From Capitella teleta (taxonomy: Eukaryota > Annelida > Polychaeta > Capitellidae): a stretch of DNA of 64,000 nt. The first letter of the stretch is position 1; every line of letters starts with the position of its first letter. Made by a program: the position numbers and the translations under genes. The stretch is taken from assembly GCA_000328365.1 (NCBI GenBank), contig KB292627.1:50776-114775 (forward strand), read 5' to 3'. Below, one piece after another: positions 34,591 through 45,655 of this stretch. The notes beneath the pieces were generated by a model, which was not told the origin of the DNA, did no database searches, and saw only the letters and a program-made list of their open reading frames with translations.

Positions 34591-37064
34591 GGCCTCAACC
34601 CAGATCAATCTCTGTATCCCTTGGATGAACCGCTGAATGATGATGTGCATCCTGATGGCGACCAGCTCTTTGAATCCCTCCCCTCAGACAGATGGCCTGA
34701 TGCAGACACCATCTCTGATGACCTCAGAAGGAAGCCAAGATGCTGTTGGAAGTCCAGACCGTGTTGCCGCAGAGCAATCGCGGTATTCCTGCTACTCTTG
34801 CTGCTTGTTGTCCTGGTGGTAATGCTTGCAGTTCTTCTCACCTGTAAGGCGTAGAGTTAACTAGTGATATGTTTTGATTAATGTGTTGATCTCAGCCTCG
34901 AATAAAAGTTCCATAGAAAGACGTGCATCTGAATGGATGAAAGAAACGAATGACCAACTCCAATCATGGAATGCTAAGACCGCACTTGCTGGCTGGAACT
35001 ATTACACCAACATCACTGATGAGAGTGCTAAAGAGGTAAGGTGCAATGCTGTGCTGTAAACGTACATTCAAAGTAATACCAGTTAGCCAAAGTCGAGTCC
35101 CAGCTCTCAGAATGGAAAGGACAAAGACAAATCGCTGCTAAAGAGTTCCTCAAGAACTCAGATGATTCTTGGGACCAAGATCTACGACGTCAGCTCTCAG
35201 GGTTTCAAAATACTCAGTCACCTGTGCCTAAGGAACCCGCTACTCAAGAGTGGGTTGCATGGTTAGCTGTGCATATAAATCCTGACTATTTCTGTTACTA
35301 GACGGATCTCTGAATTGACGCTGAACTTAGAAAAGACTTACAGTGGGGCTAAAGTCCGGAAAGATGGAAAAGTCTTTAAGCTTGATCCAGAGTTGAAGTC
35401 ACTGATGAAGACATCCAGGGACTGGGATGAGTTGCTTTGGGCCTGGCAGGCCTGGCACGATGTGACTGGGATTAATATGAGGGACAACTACACTTTGTTG
35501 GTTGATGAGATGAACGTTGCAGCACGGGATAATGGTTTTGCTGACATTGGAGTTCCGTGGCGCTTGGCTAACTTTGAAGAAGATGAAGAGCTGATCAAGA
35601 TAGTTGACGAGCTGTATGAGCAGACAAAGCCGTTATACAAACAGTTGCATGCGTTTGTGAGGCATCGGTTGATGCAAGCATATCCAGGACGTGGTATAGA
35701 AGAAGAAGGCTCCATACCAGCACACATTCTCGGTTGGTACACATGGCCATTTTCAGTATCAAGCCTATTCTTGGAACTAACCCCTAAGTTGAAATTCTCA
35801 TCCCTAGGTAATATGTGGGGACATTCCTGGTCCGACATCCTGGATCTACTCACCCCATACCCCGACTCCCCCAGTTATGACGTGTCCGATACAATGCGAT
35901 ACCAAGGATACACACCTAGGAGAATTTTTGAGCTTGCAGACGAATTCTTTGTGTCTATTGGGATGGATGCCATGACATCATCATTCTGGGAAAACACAAT
36001 GATGGTGCGTCCGGAAAATGACACCATAGTCGCCTGCCACGCTTCCGCGCATGACATGTACCAGAAGAGCTGTCAGGATTTCAGGTTGGTTTTTATGGTG
36101 TTTCACAAATGAGTATACTTTATTAATTTGACCCCCAGAATAAAAATGTGCACCGAAGTTGGCATGCAGAATCTACACACAGTTCACCATGAGATGGGAC
36201 ATGTCCAGTACTTTATGCAATATTGTCATCTCCCTTCAGTTTTCAAAAACTCGCCCAATTCTGCTTTCCATGAAGCCATTGGAGATGTGATAGCACTTTC
36301 AGTCAGTACACCTGCGCACCTGCAGGCTGTGAACTTGCTGAATGAAACTACGTTGGCCGATGCTGAACAAATCAGAAGTCAGTCATTGATTCAAGTGTTT
36401 TCATCTCTCTTCAACTGAGTTCCTTGAAAGGGAGTGATATCAACTTTTTGATGAAGTCTGCTTTGGACAAGATTTCCTTCCTGCCATACGCTTACACATT
36501 AGATAAATGGAGGTGGGATGTCTTTTCAGGTGAGATCTTACCGCAGGAAATGAATTCCAAGTGGTGGGAGTACCGGTGAGTTCACTGCCATCGTTCAGAA
36601 TAAGCATACCTGTATCTCCTCAAGACTTCGTTACCAAGGCCTGAAACCTCCAATACAAAGAAACGAGTCGAACTTTGACCCCGGTGCCAAGTATCACGTC
36701 CCAGCCAACGTACCCTACATCCGATACTTCCTCAGTTATATTGCACAGTTCCAGTTTCACGAATCTCTCTGTGAAGCAACTGGGCATGCAGGCCCACTAC
36801 ATAAATGTGACATATACAGGTCCAAAGCGGCTGGTGACCGTCTCAAGTAAGTTTCGGGATTAAATTTGAGAGAATGAATAGCTAGAGTTTTGTTTTTGCA
36901 GATCCATGTTGAAACTTGGGAGCAGCAAACCATGGCCAGAGGCAATGGAGACCATGACAGGCCAGAGAAAGTTTAGTGCAGATGCAATCAAGAATTATTT
37001 TGATCCCTTAGTGAAGTGGCTTGAGGAATTCAATGCCAACCGAACTGTGGGTTGGTCTTTATAA
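34591..37064 (+). CDS. ACE: Angiotensin-converting-enzyme-like M2 metallopeptidase, N-terminally anchored
   Basis: Eight exons recognised: 34591-34843, 34896-35035, 35083-35249, 35302-36084, 36139-36351, 36420-36575, 36625-36846, 36902-37064; 699 codons including stop. One upstream exon with the start codon is missing, because the frame is closed by TAG just before 34591. An acidic, then Cys/Arg-rich cytoplasmic stretch precedes one membrane helix (about residues 64-82: [19 protein letters not shown]). A single catalytic domain follows. HEMGH (36188-36202) and FHEAIGD supply the zinc ligands and catalytic Glu, and KYHVP plus YIRYF match the substrate and chloride residues of ACE. There is no C-terminal helix, so it appears to be a type II ectoenzyme removing C-terminal dipeptides. 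The donor at 36352 (GTTGGC) is less certain than the rest. AATAAA at 37101. Confidence 0.9.
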
Positions 37065-37100
37065 AAAATATTGTACATAGTCCTTTCATGTGATTCCACC

Positions 37101-37151
37101 AATAAAATACAATTATGACAACATTGAACAATGTTTTTTTTTTTCTTTAAT
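37101..37151. terminator. Convergent poly(A) signals of ACE-like and SLC25 genes
   Basis: AATAAA at 37101-37106 (plus) serves the ACE-like gene, 37 bp after its stop. On the minus strand ATTAAA at 37146-37151 could serve the SLC25 gene, about 28 bp after its last stop. The two 3' ends therefore meet or overlap. Confidence 0.6.
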
Positions 37152-37178
37152 CAAGTATGCAGAGATAAGCCAATGAAA

Positions 37179-39118
37179 TTATTGGTAAGAGACAGATTGT
37201 GAATTGAGCAACCTGAGCAATTGTGAATACACTAGGAAAGTCACTGCATTCACGGGGAATGCCCTTAGGCAGCACACGCCAAGTCCAGTGAAGAATCCAC
37301 GAACTCCTCGGTGCTCATAGATATACTTCACACAGTCCCAATTGCTCTTAAAGCAAGTCTGGGATGGGTCTGCTTGTATGAGGCTCTTAACATTATCCCA
37401 AGGAATAGCTAATACCCAAGTAATGACCCCTGTCATTCCACCGGATACCAGGCTCGCTACAACACCATGTTGGTCGCCAATCCTTCTTTGAGTCATTTGG
37501 TTGAAGATGAATTCGTAGGAGACTGTGTAGACTCCGAAAGTTGGGGCGTCACGGTAAACCATGCTGCTCGTACCGTGGTACATGCCGAGAATTCCTCGGT
37601 GTTTCAGTATGCTGCGAATGGTTTGAACCGGCCCCTTGAAACGGACTGAGTTGGCAGCTGCAGAAAAAAAAATCTTTCACAAGAGAAGAAACTGACTCGT
37701 GTATAACATTTACCAGGAAGAGCGGAGTGCTTTGAATCAAACGAACTATCATACAAGTGCATATTTTCTATAGCATGTATAAGCACAGAACTACACAACA
37801 CTGTGTTATTCTTCAATGGGGCGCTTGCATCCAGTGTAGAAGCCGCATAGATTGCTTGTGCACCGCAAATATCAGTGCATTGGTCACAAACGCACGGCAC
37901 GAGCAGGCTTGGAAGCCAGTTCCAAATGCCGCTATCCCTTTGTTAGCGTAGATATGCTTGGCGCATTGCCAAACATTGGTGAAACGTTCCTTGCGATAGT
38001 CTGCTTGTACTTGACTCTTGATAACATCCAAGGGCATAATGGCCGCCCAGGAGATGACACCTGCAGCACCACCTGCAGCCAGACTAGCTATGATGCCTTG
38101 TTTGTCACTCATGCCTTTAATCATCATCTGATCATAGAGATACTCATAGAATATGAAATAGAGTCCTGAGGCTGGAATGTCACGAGCCAGTTGAATTCCA
38201 AAGCCATGGTAGCATCTGGATAATCCACCCAGCTTATAGATCTCACGCATACAATGGAGTGGCCCGCGAAAATATCGACCTCCCTGGCCTAAACCTGAAG
38301 CTAAAAGACAGAGGAATGAATCACATTAGCTTAAATATAGGTTGATGAGCAAGCTGTCTTAATAATAGGGGAATTGGGGGCTTAACTTTACATATATTTA
38401 CCAGCTCCTTTAGGGATCTGAGATTGGAGAACCACCTTGACCAAATCAACCGGGCACGCAACTGAGATCTGAACCAAGCCTCCCATGCTGCCCGCCAGGA
38501 AGACTTCAGTGTATGTCACTCCTCTCTCGTGGTCAGCTCCTTTGAAGAATTTCAAGGTCTGGCCATAAACTCCAAAGAAAACGGAGTTTACGACACCGTA
38601 TGACACCAATGGAAAGCCCATGCCACGGAAGAATCCTTTTGACTGAGTAACAAACGGGATAGTTGAGCGAATATAGCGCAGGGATCCACTCACCCAGCCT
38701 TGTTTGTTGATGGACATGACTGCATCCCACGTTCCTTTGTAGCTAGAACTGCCATGTTGTGTTTGCAATTGAACCTACAGAATTTGCGACCAATTATTTC
38801 AAATTCATGATTAAAATTCCACGCCCAAACCTTCGTTGTATCAAACGGGTGGCCGACGATTAACCCAGCCATACCTGAATGTAGAAAACAGCATTAGAAA
38901 AGACAAGGCTGAAACGTCGTAGGCCCTCTATGTCGAAGATTGTACGCCGAATGTTCCACCAATACGTAGAGGTCATTTTAACCAACCATGGCACTCTGAT
39001 ATATCAATGATATGTACTGATTTTTAACTGACAGTATACCACGAAGAACGTGCAATAATACAGTTCACTAACCCCCGGCTGCTCCAGCTATATAGTCGTT
39101 GATGCTGCTTGTAGCCAT
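37179..39118 (-). CDS. Mitochondrial SLC25 carrier with two alternative terminal exons
   Basis: Shared exons: 39073-39118 (ATG), 38831-38874, 38694-38774, 38402-38642. They encode carrier repeat 1 (GHPFDTTKVQLQTQ, GFFRGMGFPLVSYG) and the start of repeat 2 (CPVDLVKVVLQSQ). Two possible last exons follow in the same phase 1: A, 37813-38294 (PLDVIKSQVQAD), and B, 37179-37657 (PWDNVKSLIQAD). Each has its own stop, giving proteins of 297 or 296 residues, both full carrier length with three Px[D/E]xx[K/R] signatures. Exon B's RAFPVNAVTFLVYS is typical of the SLC25A45/47/48 group of inner-membrane carriers for amino-acid- or choline-like solutes. The substrate is not predictable here. Exon B could instead be the surviving piece of a duplicated gene. 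Confidence 0.85.
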
Positions 39119-41960
39119 GATGCAATCGCTGCCTTGGTATGTCGACTATAGATTCGAAGCTTCACAATCTTTCAGGAAAAAGTACAAAATAAATCTGAAT
39201 TATCGACGAGAAATATATCATTCAAATGGCGAAATTGTGATCTGTGCTCAGTCTCAGTTACGTAATTATTTTTGTAGTACCGATAGCATCGATTTAGTAT
39301 TATCTGCACACATTTGATTTAAGACGATATCTGCTGCTTGATAATGCAATGGTAAACATTATATAACCGTTATCAGTTCAAAGAACTCCATTTTCGCATA
39401 CACTATACATATGGAGACGAGCTTCCTATACTATAGTATGTACACTATAGGAATTTAATATCCATATCTATGGCATACGTACGAAAAAATTATGTTGGGA
39501 GCAAAATTTATAATACGTAAATAGGGTACGTCATAACGTGTGATATAACCGTCATAATACATGAGAGTAAATTTGAATTATCAGGATTTACAACCCATTG
39601 TAGGAGGTCTATCTTTTCTCTCAAATACGGTAATGTTGTTTTTTTTTTTTTTTTTTTTTTTTCTCATTTCCAAGCCGAGATAAACAAATTCATAGTACAT
39701 GCATCATTTGTTTATCACTTAGATAATTAAAAACAAAACTAAAAACAAAATCAATTACGCTTACATTGCAGTCTTTTTCTTTCATGTTAATTATGATGAT
39801 TATCAAAGTAATTGTTTCATATTTCAGATTTGAATGCATTAACACAAACAGACTTTCAACGAGATTTGAAACTACATTCAACAGTACAAATAATGCGAAT
39901 TATTAGTCTATACAATTATAGTACAATGAACTTCGTGTAGTAGTACAACATACATTTGTAGCGTTCCATATAGTGGCTAGACCCGCTTGAAAAAAAAGAA
40001 GACGTGATTATATTAGCTACTGTATATATACTTCATTCATACTTCGTATATACATAGTTATGCACCTGTAGATTCCCACAATGAGCGATGGTCGTGATAA
40101 ATCCACGGTTACATAATGGATCATTGAGGTGATATCATATGATTATGATGCTCCTTCTGAAACAAGATTCATAACCCTCAGTCTTCTAAATCCGGAGTCC
40201 TGGCCACTTTTAGGATTCGTCCAGCCAATGAGATCGAACCGTATAGCTAAGCATTTCGATTGCTCAGATACAGCTGATTTAGTATTTGTAATATTACATG
40301 CACAGGATCTTTATCACCTTATCAGTGCGTGCTTTGATGGCGCTGAACTCATAAGTTGTTGCCTTTGTCCCGGTCATTATATATATATCTGCTCATACTC
40401 CTCATAGCACTGCTGATGCTTCCCTCTGGTGCATGCATGATACTCGATCAGTACACCTCAATAAGCTGAACAATAGCACAATGTATCATTTCTGCACTAC
40501 TTCATATTGGATACTCACAATCAATAGACTCGTGCTATCCTGATAAACAAACCTACATGTCCCTTAACCGAAGGCGGAATGGTGACTGAACCTTCGTTAT
40601 CTTTATCTTAGCATGTTAGCTGGGTCAACTTGAGGACTTTAATTCATATTCATGGCTGATGACACAGATCTATTCAGCATCGTCGAGTTATAACCTCGCA
40701 AGAATGAACAAGGTTATTTAATTGTGGAATTTCTCATGAATTAGCTCAGTGGCTTTCTTTACTGTGACATCATTTGAGTGCTTCATATTGTGACGTGTTT
40801 GTATCAATGTCACTTTTATGACAATTCTGAAATAATAATCAAACCTATTTGCGACTGTACAAAGTCAATGTGCGTGGAAGTATGTGCTCTCTTGATTATC
40901 ACATCTCTGCTGAACAATCAATGAAGAGAAGAATCACATGATTGAATACATATTATTTGATTCTGATAATAGCATGCACCATATAAAAAAAAATATGTTA
41001 AACATTGGCGAGACAACGAGATAATCTATGCAACAACAGCTCCATCTGCTCAGCCGCAAGTAACATTAAACATTGATTAGTTGACTATAACTTGTGCGCC
41101 GGAGACCCACAGGGCACCTTCTTTAATCAATTCCTCATTAATATGGATAATATTTCATTGCGCTCATCGTTACTGTTAGTTATTTTCATAGCAAATAACT
41201 TACAAGAGAATCATCAATGATGACAAATGTTCCGACTGTCATGGAGTATAAAGCTTTAGCGACCAATCGAAGAGAGCGTCGACATGCATTGTGGTATTCC
41301 ATGTCATCTTCTGCGTGGTCTCCTGTGTCCTTTAATTGAACATCATTCAGGTCAGTTCGCAACCATTCCCAACCGAAATTTGCACTGAATGTTCTTCGCT
41401 AGTGGCTTTCTCCTGGGGTTCTCTGTGAACCACGAAGCATTCTTCGACATGCACCATCACATTTATATTCCCACATCAAATGCCATTTTGAGTTTGATAA
41501 AAAAAAATTATTGATGCATATGATTAGTTGGGGCAGTCGAAGGCAACATTAATATGACCTCACTGGCAATCATAATTGGCATGGTTAAACAATATTCTGG
41601 AAATGATTAAAGGTATAAAGATTGAATCAAAGAGCAAAGAAAAATCACCATTAGCAGTCATTCATCCACATTAATTAAAAAATGATATGCTCGCTTACTT
41701 CACTATAATTACGGTATAATATATGTTTATCAATGTTATTGATTATATTGATTAATCATTATGATATAAATTGAGCTTCACTTGTATGATCAGAATTATT
41801 TTTTATGTCAACATGTTCTTACTCTGTTCATTGTGCAGTAATCTTAAGCGTAGCTTCCATGTGTAATCCTTGATTCAATTGTTAGAAGGCAAATGAGGTT
41901 CCGATATTTTCTGTCAAAGATGTTCAATCTACCAAATCTGGTCACGTGACGTTTCTTCTG
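39119..41960. other. Long intergenic stretch, no gene seen
   Basis: AT-rich with a poly-T run at 39638-39661 and short simple repeats. Open frames on both strands are short and show no family motif. Confidence 0.55.
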
Positions 41961-42039
41961 AAGCAGAAAAAAAGCTACCATTTCTTGGCGTGGGAACAGC
42001 GTTCACAACTACATTGACACAGCATCCACAGGTTAGTTC

Positions 42040-42240
42040 CGTTCTCTCTAATGGCTTTCAGGGTAGCGCGCTCGGCTAGTGTGATTTGATTCTCGAATGG
42101 GTAACTCGCCGGGTTCGAATTTCGCGGCCTGAAAACCCCTATATCCACCACAGCATGAGGTGGCACGTAAGCCCTTAGCGAGCTAGGGTCACAAGCGAAA
42201 TCTTGGAAACGAAAACGAAATCTTAGAAAAGAATCCATAG
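42040..42240 (+). repeat. Possible second tRNA-like SINE
   Basis: gtagcgcgctcggctag (box A-like, 42064) and gccgggttcgaatttcg (box B-like, 42108) are spaced as in a tRNA promoter. No target duplication was identified and the body differs from the SINE at 5 kb. Confidence 0.4.
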
Positions 42241-42329
42241 ATCCTCTGGGGATGCCCTCCAATAAAATTCCCGCTGATTTATTGCACGGATTTGTTATTT
42301 TATTTATTTATACAGTAAAACCTCGATGT

Positions 42330-43391
42330 GATTTGAAGAAGCGCAACCTCAATGACACATCAATCTTCATCAACGAGGACCTTACAAAGAGACGTGCTAC
42401 CCTCTTGTATGAAGCGAGGAAGATGAAAAGGGCTGGAGGAATCAAGGACTGCTGGTCTGCAGATGGCAACATCTTTGTTCGAAACAGTCATGGAAGGGTT
42501 CAAATGGTCAGAAACCTAAGCCAACTGGACTCTGTCAATCAGCAACTGGCAGCAGCAGCAAGTGCATCCGAAGAGCGAGATGAAGTTGACGCAAATTCCA
42601 CTCATGAGTAATTGGACAACTAATGAGCAAGTCAAAGAATGATGCATACACGTTCATGCACCATTTTCATTTCCCATGAATCTCAACAAGTTTTTTCTGT
42701 TTATTGTTCGTCTTTTNNNNNNNNNNNNNNNNNNNNNNNNNNNNNNNNNNNNNNNNNNNNNNNNNNACTGGGGCATACTTCAGATTGGCAGGCATTATGA
42801 CCATCAGTGAAATCAACAGAATCGAAACTGCCATCTTCGCCTACAAATGGAAGTTCAGCCTACTCCCTACTCTCTTTGACCGCTTCTTTTCCCTCCGGAG
42901 TGACACTCACTCACGGCAAACCAGGAGTGCTCAGACTTTCAATCTGATCAAGTGTCGAACTGAAACACGAAAGCGATCACTAGCTTTCCGAGCTTCAGCT
43001 CTACTCAACAGGATTTATGAACTCAATGTTATCACATTCTCAACCATAATGTCAGTCAAATTATTCAAAAGAACCATGAGAAATGCCGTCATCGATGGAA
43101 TGTTTTAGTACCATGCTTATAATCAATATCATGTCTTTGAACCCATAATGTTAACTATCATCAGCCTCTCCTTTTTGTTTTGTTTTGTTTATTTTTTTTT
43201 GTGTTTTTTTTTTACCCGCACCCTTGCACTGCAAGAATTAAATGAGTAAGCAAATGTTGGGGCCCACAAGCACTATGCTTCCAGCCCCCTTTCATCATTA
43301 TAAAAAACCAAAACCATCCTTGATAACGATGTTCATAATGATTAATGATGAATAAACCACATTTGATTTGATTTGATTTGATTTGATTTGA
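42330..43391 (+). mobile_element. LINE remnant interrupted by an assembly gap
   Basis: Left part (42330-42611) encodes the C-terminal region of a LINE ORF1 (IFINEDLTKRRATLLYEARK, DCWSADGNIFV). Right of the gap (42767-43108) is the C-terminal end of ORF2 (HSRQTRSAQTF, FRASALLNRIYEL, FKRTMRNAVIDGMF, stop). The 3' UTR ends in a (TTTGA)n tail at 43357-43391, as typical for these LINEs. Endonuclease and RT are not visible and may be deleted or hidden in the gap. Confidence 0.75.
42717..42766. other. Assembly gap (50 N)
   Basis: Run of exactly 50 N, likely a placeholder, between LINE ORF1 and the end of LINE ORF2. Confidence 1.
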
Positions 43392-45170
43392 TGTGTCGAA
43401 GTTCGTGGGGTTAGCTCAATTACTTCGACTTAGGGATACTTCGACGAACGGATCAAGGCCGTTATGATATGACCGTTATGATTTCAAATCGTGTTCTGAC
43501 GTTTTGATTGACGATATGCGTTATGCACGTTATGCAACTATGAGAGGCTATGATTGTGTGATTGAAACAGTAATTAACAAATATTGATGAAATAAGGTAA
43601 TATAAGTCCATCGCAATGATCACTATAAGAATCATAGAGCACTCAAGAATGATTCATAACGTTCACAGATTCTCAGCGACCGTGAAACCTATGCATCATA
43701 ACGCATTCAGCATTCAGGATCCATTGATTTTATAAGAAAATCAATCAGACTGTAATCTCTTAATATTTACACTAGAATATTGAGTAATGTCTCTTTGGAA
43801 CAGGCATGCAATCTAATTGCTTGAGCATTTGTATTAAAGTTGTGAGTCATGAAAGAACAATTTCTGGCTGTATATGTTTACTTTCAGCAAGAGAAAAAAA
43901 ATTCTAATGCTTAATTAACTTTTCATATTTTAATACACGTACAAAATTATTATCAATAAATCCATTTGTTGAGCCATTATAGTGTACACAGCATCTTTTA
44001 AATATGATTTGAAGGGAGCATTTTAGCCTGAAAATGGAAAATACACAAGTTTCTATAGCAGTGGTCCCTTTTTGACACACCCTGTAACCGGTTTGTCAAA
44101 TAAGGGGACCACCAAATATTCAAAAGGGACCATTTTCGTCGAAATGTAACGATAGAACCACGCGGTAACTACTCCTTCTCATTTTTCTTCTCTTTCTTCT
44201 CCTTCTTCTTCTCCTTCTGTAAAAGTTTAATTATTGGTATTTGATGTGTGAGTGTCGTAGATGAAATATTCTGGATCGCTCTTTTGAATATTCCAAGTTT
44301 CTTTTAGTAAATCCGAAACTTAATTGGTATATTTTGAACTTTTGATAATTTACCAGTGTCTAAACGGTATTTTTAATTTACATTTGTTGTTTGTTTCATA
44401 TTTCTGAAAATTCGCAGTCGCACATTTCGTTTGGCGCCATCACAAAAAAGCAGACGATCTGAGGAAATCGACCGCCCAATACTGGAAAGAACTTTTAGAA
44501 GGTGACGTACGTATGTTATATTCATGCAATGCATTTTGTATATTATTGTGAATGATGCATGATTACTATATATATACAAATGTAGTAATTTACTCGTATA
44601 TGCGCATAGATCCAAAGATTGCAATAATATTATGACAAAAGTTTAAGATATCGACTTACGCAGGGTCTCTGGCGGTGCGTGTACTAGTAAGTAGCTCCCG
44701 ATAGATAGATACGCTAATGTTTAGGGGGTTAGTGTATTTATAACTGTTATTAGTGTGACTTTAAATTCACACGATGTCGCGCGCACTAAATTTTTTTTTT
44801 TTTTTTTTTTTTTTTTTACCAATTTTTTATTGACAATAATTACGTCTGTATAAGCATTTTAGAAATAAACTCATCCGATTAAATTTAAAAATAAATCATG
44901 GCTATCTTATATTAATATAGCAATTTATTTTTTGAGAAAATAAATCTCGCTTTGTTTACGTTTTTTGTTTTCTTCTTAAATGATTTGGTGGGGAAGGTAG
45001 CATGTTTCCCCTTTTTTTTCCCCTTTAGGTACATGTAATGGGATTTATATTGTATTTTCCACACGCTCAAATCAGCGTTCAGAGTAATCCCATAAATTTT
45101 ATTTTAAGTTCAAATACATGTAATGATAACAATTTAATTTCATCAACATTAACCTTACCAGAGGAGGAAC

Positions 45171-45202
<32 letters not shown>

Positions 45203-45265
45203 CTTTTGCAGTCCGGAAATACCCGAAGAAACGGGATACCTTTCGTCAATTGACATTATTTTCAG
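43392..45265. other. Intergenic upstream of the SYCE2-like gene
   Basis: Contains three CGTTATGAT words (43460, 43474, 43695), an imperfect inverted repeat at 44066-44120 (tggtccctttttgaca and its partner) and poly-T runs at 44789-44817 and 45173-45202. No exon was recognised, but an untranslated first exon may be here. Confidence 0.45.
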
Positions 45266-45266
45266 G

Positions 45267-45655
45267 ATGAACCAAGCAAAACCTTCAACAAACGTCCGTG
45301 ACGATCAGGCCAAGGATCGAGAATCCATAAGCAACGACCTACAAGTTCTCGTAGGAGAGATCAACTCGAGACGCGAGAGCGATATGAAGTTATTGAGTGA
45401 TTTCAAATCAGAAATAATGATGCAGGTGCTGTCTGCGATCCTATTTGATCTGTGGGCTCATGCCTGTGCTGATTGCAGGCACACAAAGCATGCTCTGTGC
45501 TCGAACAGAAGATATTCGACATGTACAACTACCAAAGTGGCCAAGTACAACCGATGATGGAGGCGCTAGTGGCGACATTGGAGCGCGTCGGCAAGCACGA
45601 AGCGGAGCTGAGTGATTTCCGCCAAACGATGCACATGATCTACCAGGATATGTAG
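45267..45655 (+). CDS. SYCE2: Synaptonemal complex central element protein 2-like
   Basis: Two exons, 45267-45425 and 45479-45655, separated by a 53-bp GT-AG intron in phase 0; 111 residues. The ATG follows an acceptor-like ttttcag, so a 5' untranslated exon is likely. The protein is a single helical, coiled-coil-prone unit: DRESISNDLQVLVGEINSRR, DFKSEIMMQAHK, LEQKIFDMYN, FRQTMHMIYQDM. Spacing and residues match vertebrate SYCE2, including the NINKSR/EINSRR block, the IYQIYN/IFDMYN block and the closing vYKDL/IYQDM. SYCE2 assembles with TEX12 into fibres along the midline of the synaptonemal complex in meiotic prophase. The vertebrate N-terminal extension is absent. A short coiled-coil match is weaker evidence than a catalytic domain. 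Confidence 0.72.

Noticed and set aside
42310-42330. Pogo/Tigger-like end (acagtaaaacctcgat)
   Set aside because: It merges directly into the LINE ORF1 reading frame and has no inverted partner nearby.
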